Source of the DNA: Guillardia theta CCMP2712
Taxonomy: Eukaryota; Cryptophyceae; Pyrenomonadales; Geminigeraceae
Length of the DNA: 31,220 nucleotides
Assembly (NCBI RefSeq): GCF_000315625.1
Contig: NW_005434652.1
Location: forward strand, 574,356-605,575
Direction of reading: 5' to 3'
The position numbers were made by a program, and so were the translations under genes. This document shows, one piece after another, positions 30,201 through 31,220 of this stretch (its first letter is position 1; each line of letters starts with the position of its first letter). The notes under the pieces were generated by a model. It did not search any database. It was given only the letters and a program-made list of their open reading frames with translations, and had not been told where the DNA came from.

Positions 30201-31206
30201 CTGACATCCACCTGAAAGTTCTTCAAAGCAGACTCCAGTCTCTTCCTCCCGTCTTGGCGTCTCTTTCTCCCCTCCTGGCTCAATCTTTCTTCTGGGCTCC
30301 CCTGCTCTCGGAGCTGATCGGCTCTTTCAGCGAGCTGAGAATTGAAGGAATGAGGATGTAAGATCGAAGATGAATCAATGATGGACACGTTGTTCACTCG
30401 CTCTTTCTGAAGACTATCCAAGTGATCCCTCATCTTCCAACATGTCAACGACTCCAAGTACCTCACCCTCTTCTCACCTGCATGAGCTGCAAATTCGCAG
30501 AGTCTCTTTCGGCTTTCAGCTGGGACACCAACGCCTCTGCTGCCATTCTCTGCTGTCGTTCATCAGCTTCTGCTCGTTCAGCCCACCTGAATGACTAGAT
30601 GAGAGTGCTCCAGATAGGAGAGTCCTCAACTCACCGCAGAGCTTCTCGTGCTCTCCTCAACTTTAGAGCAAGAGCCTCGGGGCTTGTGCGAGGGTTGCTC
30701 TTCAATTCTATCCACACAGACTCTTCTAGCACCATTCGCTCTTGTAGCTGGGAGATCCTCGCTTGCAATAGTGCTTCCCTCTGTGCGGAGAGGTCAAGCT
30801 GGTGCTGCAGTTGATCTCTCTGCTCTTTGAGCCCTTGCTCTATTGCTGCTGCGACTTGTTGAACCCGTCGGAGCTTGGACTTGGAGTCTTCATCCACCTC
30901 ACCTGAAGCGTTGGAAGCGCCTGCCATCACAAACCGACTAGGAGTGGAGGGCAGCGACACATTGAGAATGGAGAAGTTTCTAGCGGATGGCCCGTTGGTT
31001 GCGTTGGGAGCAAACATGTACCTGTCAGCATCCCCTCCAAGCTTCAACCGCACACCCGGGCTGAGAAACTCGGGAATTTGATCCATCGGCTTGCTGCTGG
31101 TGGGATTCGTTTCGTCGTTGGAGGCAAAGATGCGGTCCCCGGCTCTGCGGAGGTATTGGAAGGCGCTCGGTTTCACATGCTCTGAGTCCTGGGGTCTTGA
31201 ATTCAT
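27249..31206 (-). CDS. Coiled-coil and armadillo-like repeat protein with long disordered middle, 1148 aa
   Basis: I do not recognise an orthologue, and the architecture suggests a cytoplasmic or nuclear scaffold. Exons are complement(27249-27366, 27436-27505, 27616-27695, 27742-27807, 27850-30158, 30212-30334, 30478-30586, 30635-31206), totalling 1149 codons. Residues ~110-268 form a coiled coil rich in Gln, Glu, Arg and Leu (KLRRVQQVAAAIEQGLKEQ). Residues ~270-900 are low-complexity Ser/Pro/Gly/Glu, with a motif SPFPS repeated three times. From ~905 armadillo-like helices follow: NFARQVVRNLAFIAADVAGR, HLLMLIGNLLINSTGRKLIL, GALRSLAADAWGRELISNGG and VHLLLLELSNASNSDVNTVR, ending VKRLEGKS. The armadillo region appears only after splicing introns of 42, 46, 110 and 69 bp. 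The ATG at 31206 lies 15 bp from the window edge, so an upstream exon cannot be excluded. Confidence 0.75.
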
Positions 31207-31220
31207 TGCGGCAGGGGGGG

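Noticed and set aside
1-31220. Nucleomorph or bacterial origin of the window
   Set aside because: Frequent spliceosomal introns, a high-GC background and long intergenic low-complexity DNA do not fit a bacterium or the AT-rich, compact cryptophyte nucleomorph.

Overview
This window looks like nuclear DNA of a unicellular eukaryote, most likely a cryptophyte alga such as Guillardia theta or a relative. That assignment is an inference. Six protein genes can be reconstructed, all with short GT-AG introns, mostly 38-70 bp. One product starts with what looks like a signal-plus-transit leader of the kind used for complex plastids. The gene content (TFIID subunit, exosome-adaptor-like protein, REJ-domain surface protein) is eukaryotic. 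I saw no rRNA, tRNA, CRISPR array or transposase gene.

Layout, left to right. (1) 1-438 is low-complexity and leader DNA. (2) 439-3386 (+) is a gene of about 24 exons for a transcription-factor-like protein of about 494 aa with two consecutive fungal-type Zn2Cys6 clusters and a PAS-like C-terminal half. (3) 3827-6945 (-) has seven exons and encodes a 937-aa ZFC3H1/Red1-like protein with a C3H1 zinc finger and HAT/TPR-like helices. (4) 7412-20158 (+) encodes a giant surface protein of about 4146 aa: beta-sandwich repeats, a REJ module, CGVCGG/EGF-like cysteine motifs, one membrane span and an acidic tail. (5) 20248-23656 (-) has twelve exons and encodes an 854-aa FG-GAP/VCBS-like beta-propeller protein with four EF-hands inserted near its C-terminal end. 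(6) 25117-27172 (+) encodes TAF5. (7) 27249-31206 (-) encodes an 1148-aa protein with an N-terminal coiled coil, a long disordered middle and C-terminal armadillo-like repeats.

Genes alternate strictly in strand, giving three convergent pairs (3' gaps of about 440, 89 and 76 bp) and two divergent intergenic regions (466 bp and about 1.46 kb). I see no operon-like or pathway linkage. TAF5, the ZFC3H1-like protein and the Zn2Cys6 protein are nuclear gene-expression factors, while the giant REJ protein and the EF-hand propeller are predicted to enter the secretory or plastid route.

The spliced reading frames were assembled by hand from GT/AG sites, phase and protein sense. Five of the six sum to a multiple of three with sites that mostly agree well. 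The Zn2Cys6 gene has several alternative junctions, and the 5' end of the giant gene is unresolved. The most interesting items are the double Zn2Cys6 protein, the EF-hand cassette inside a beta-propeller, and the mosaic giant REJ protein.
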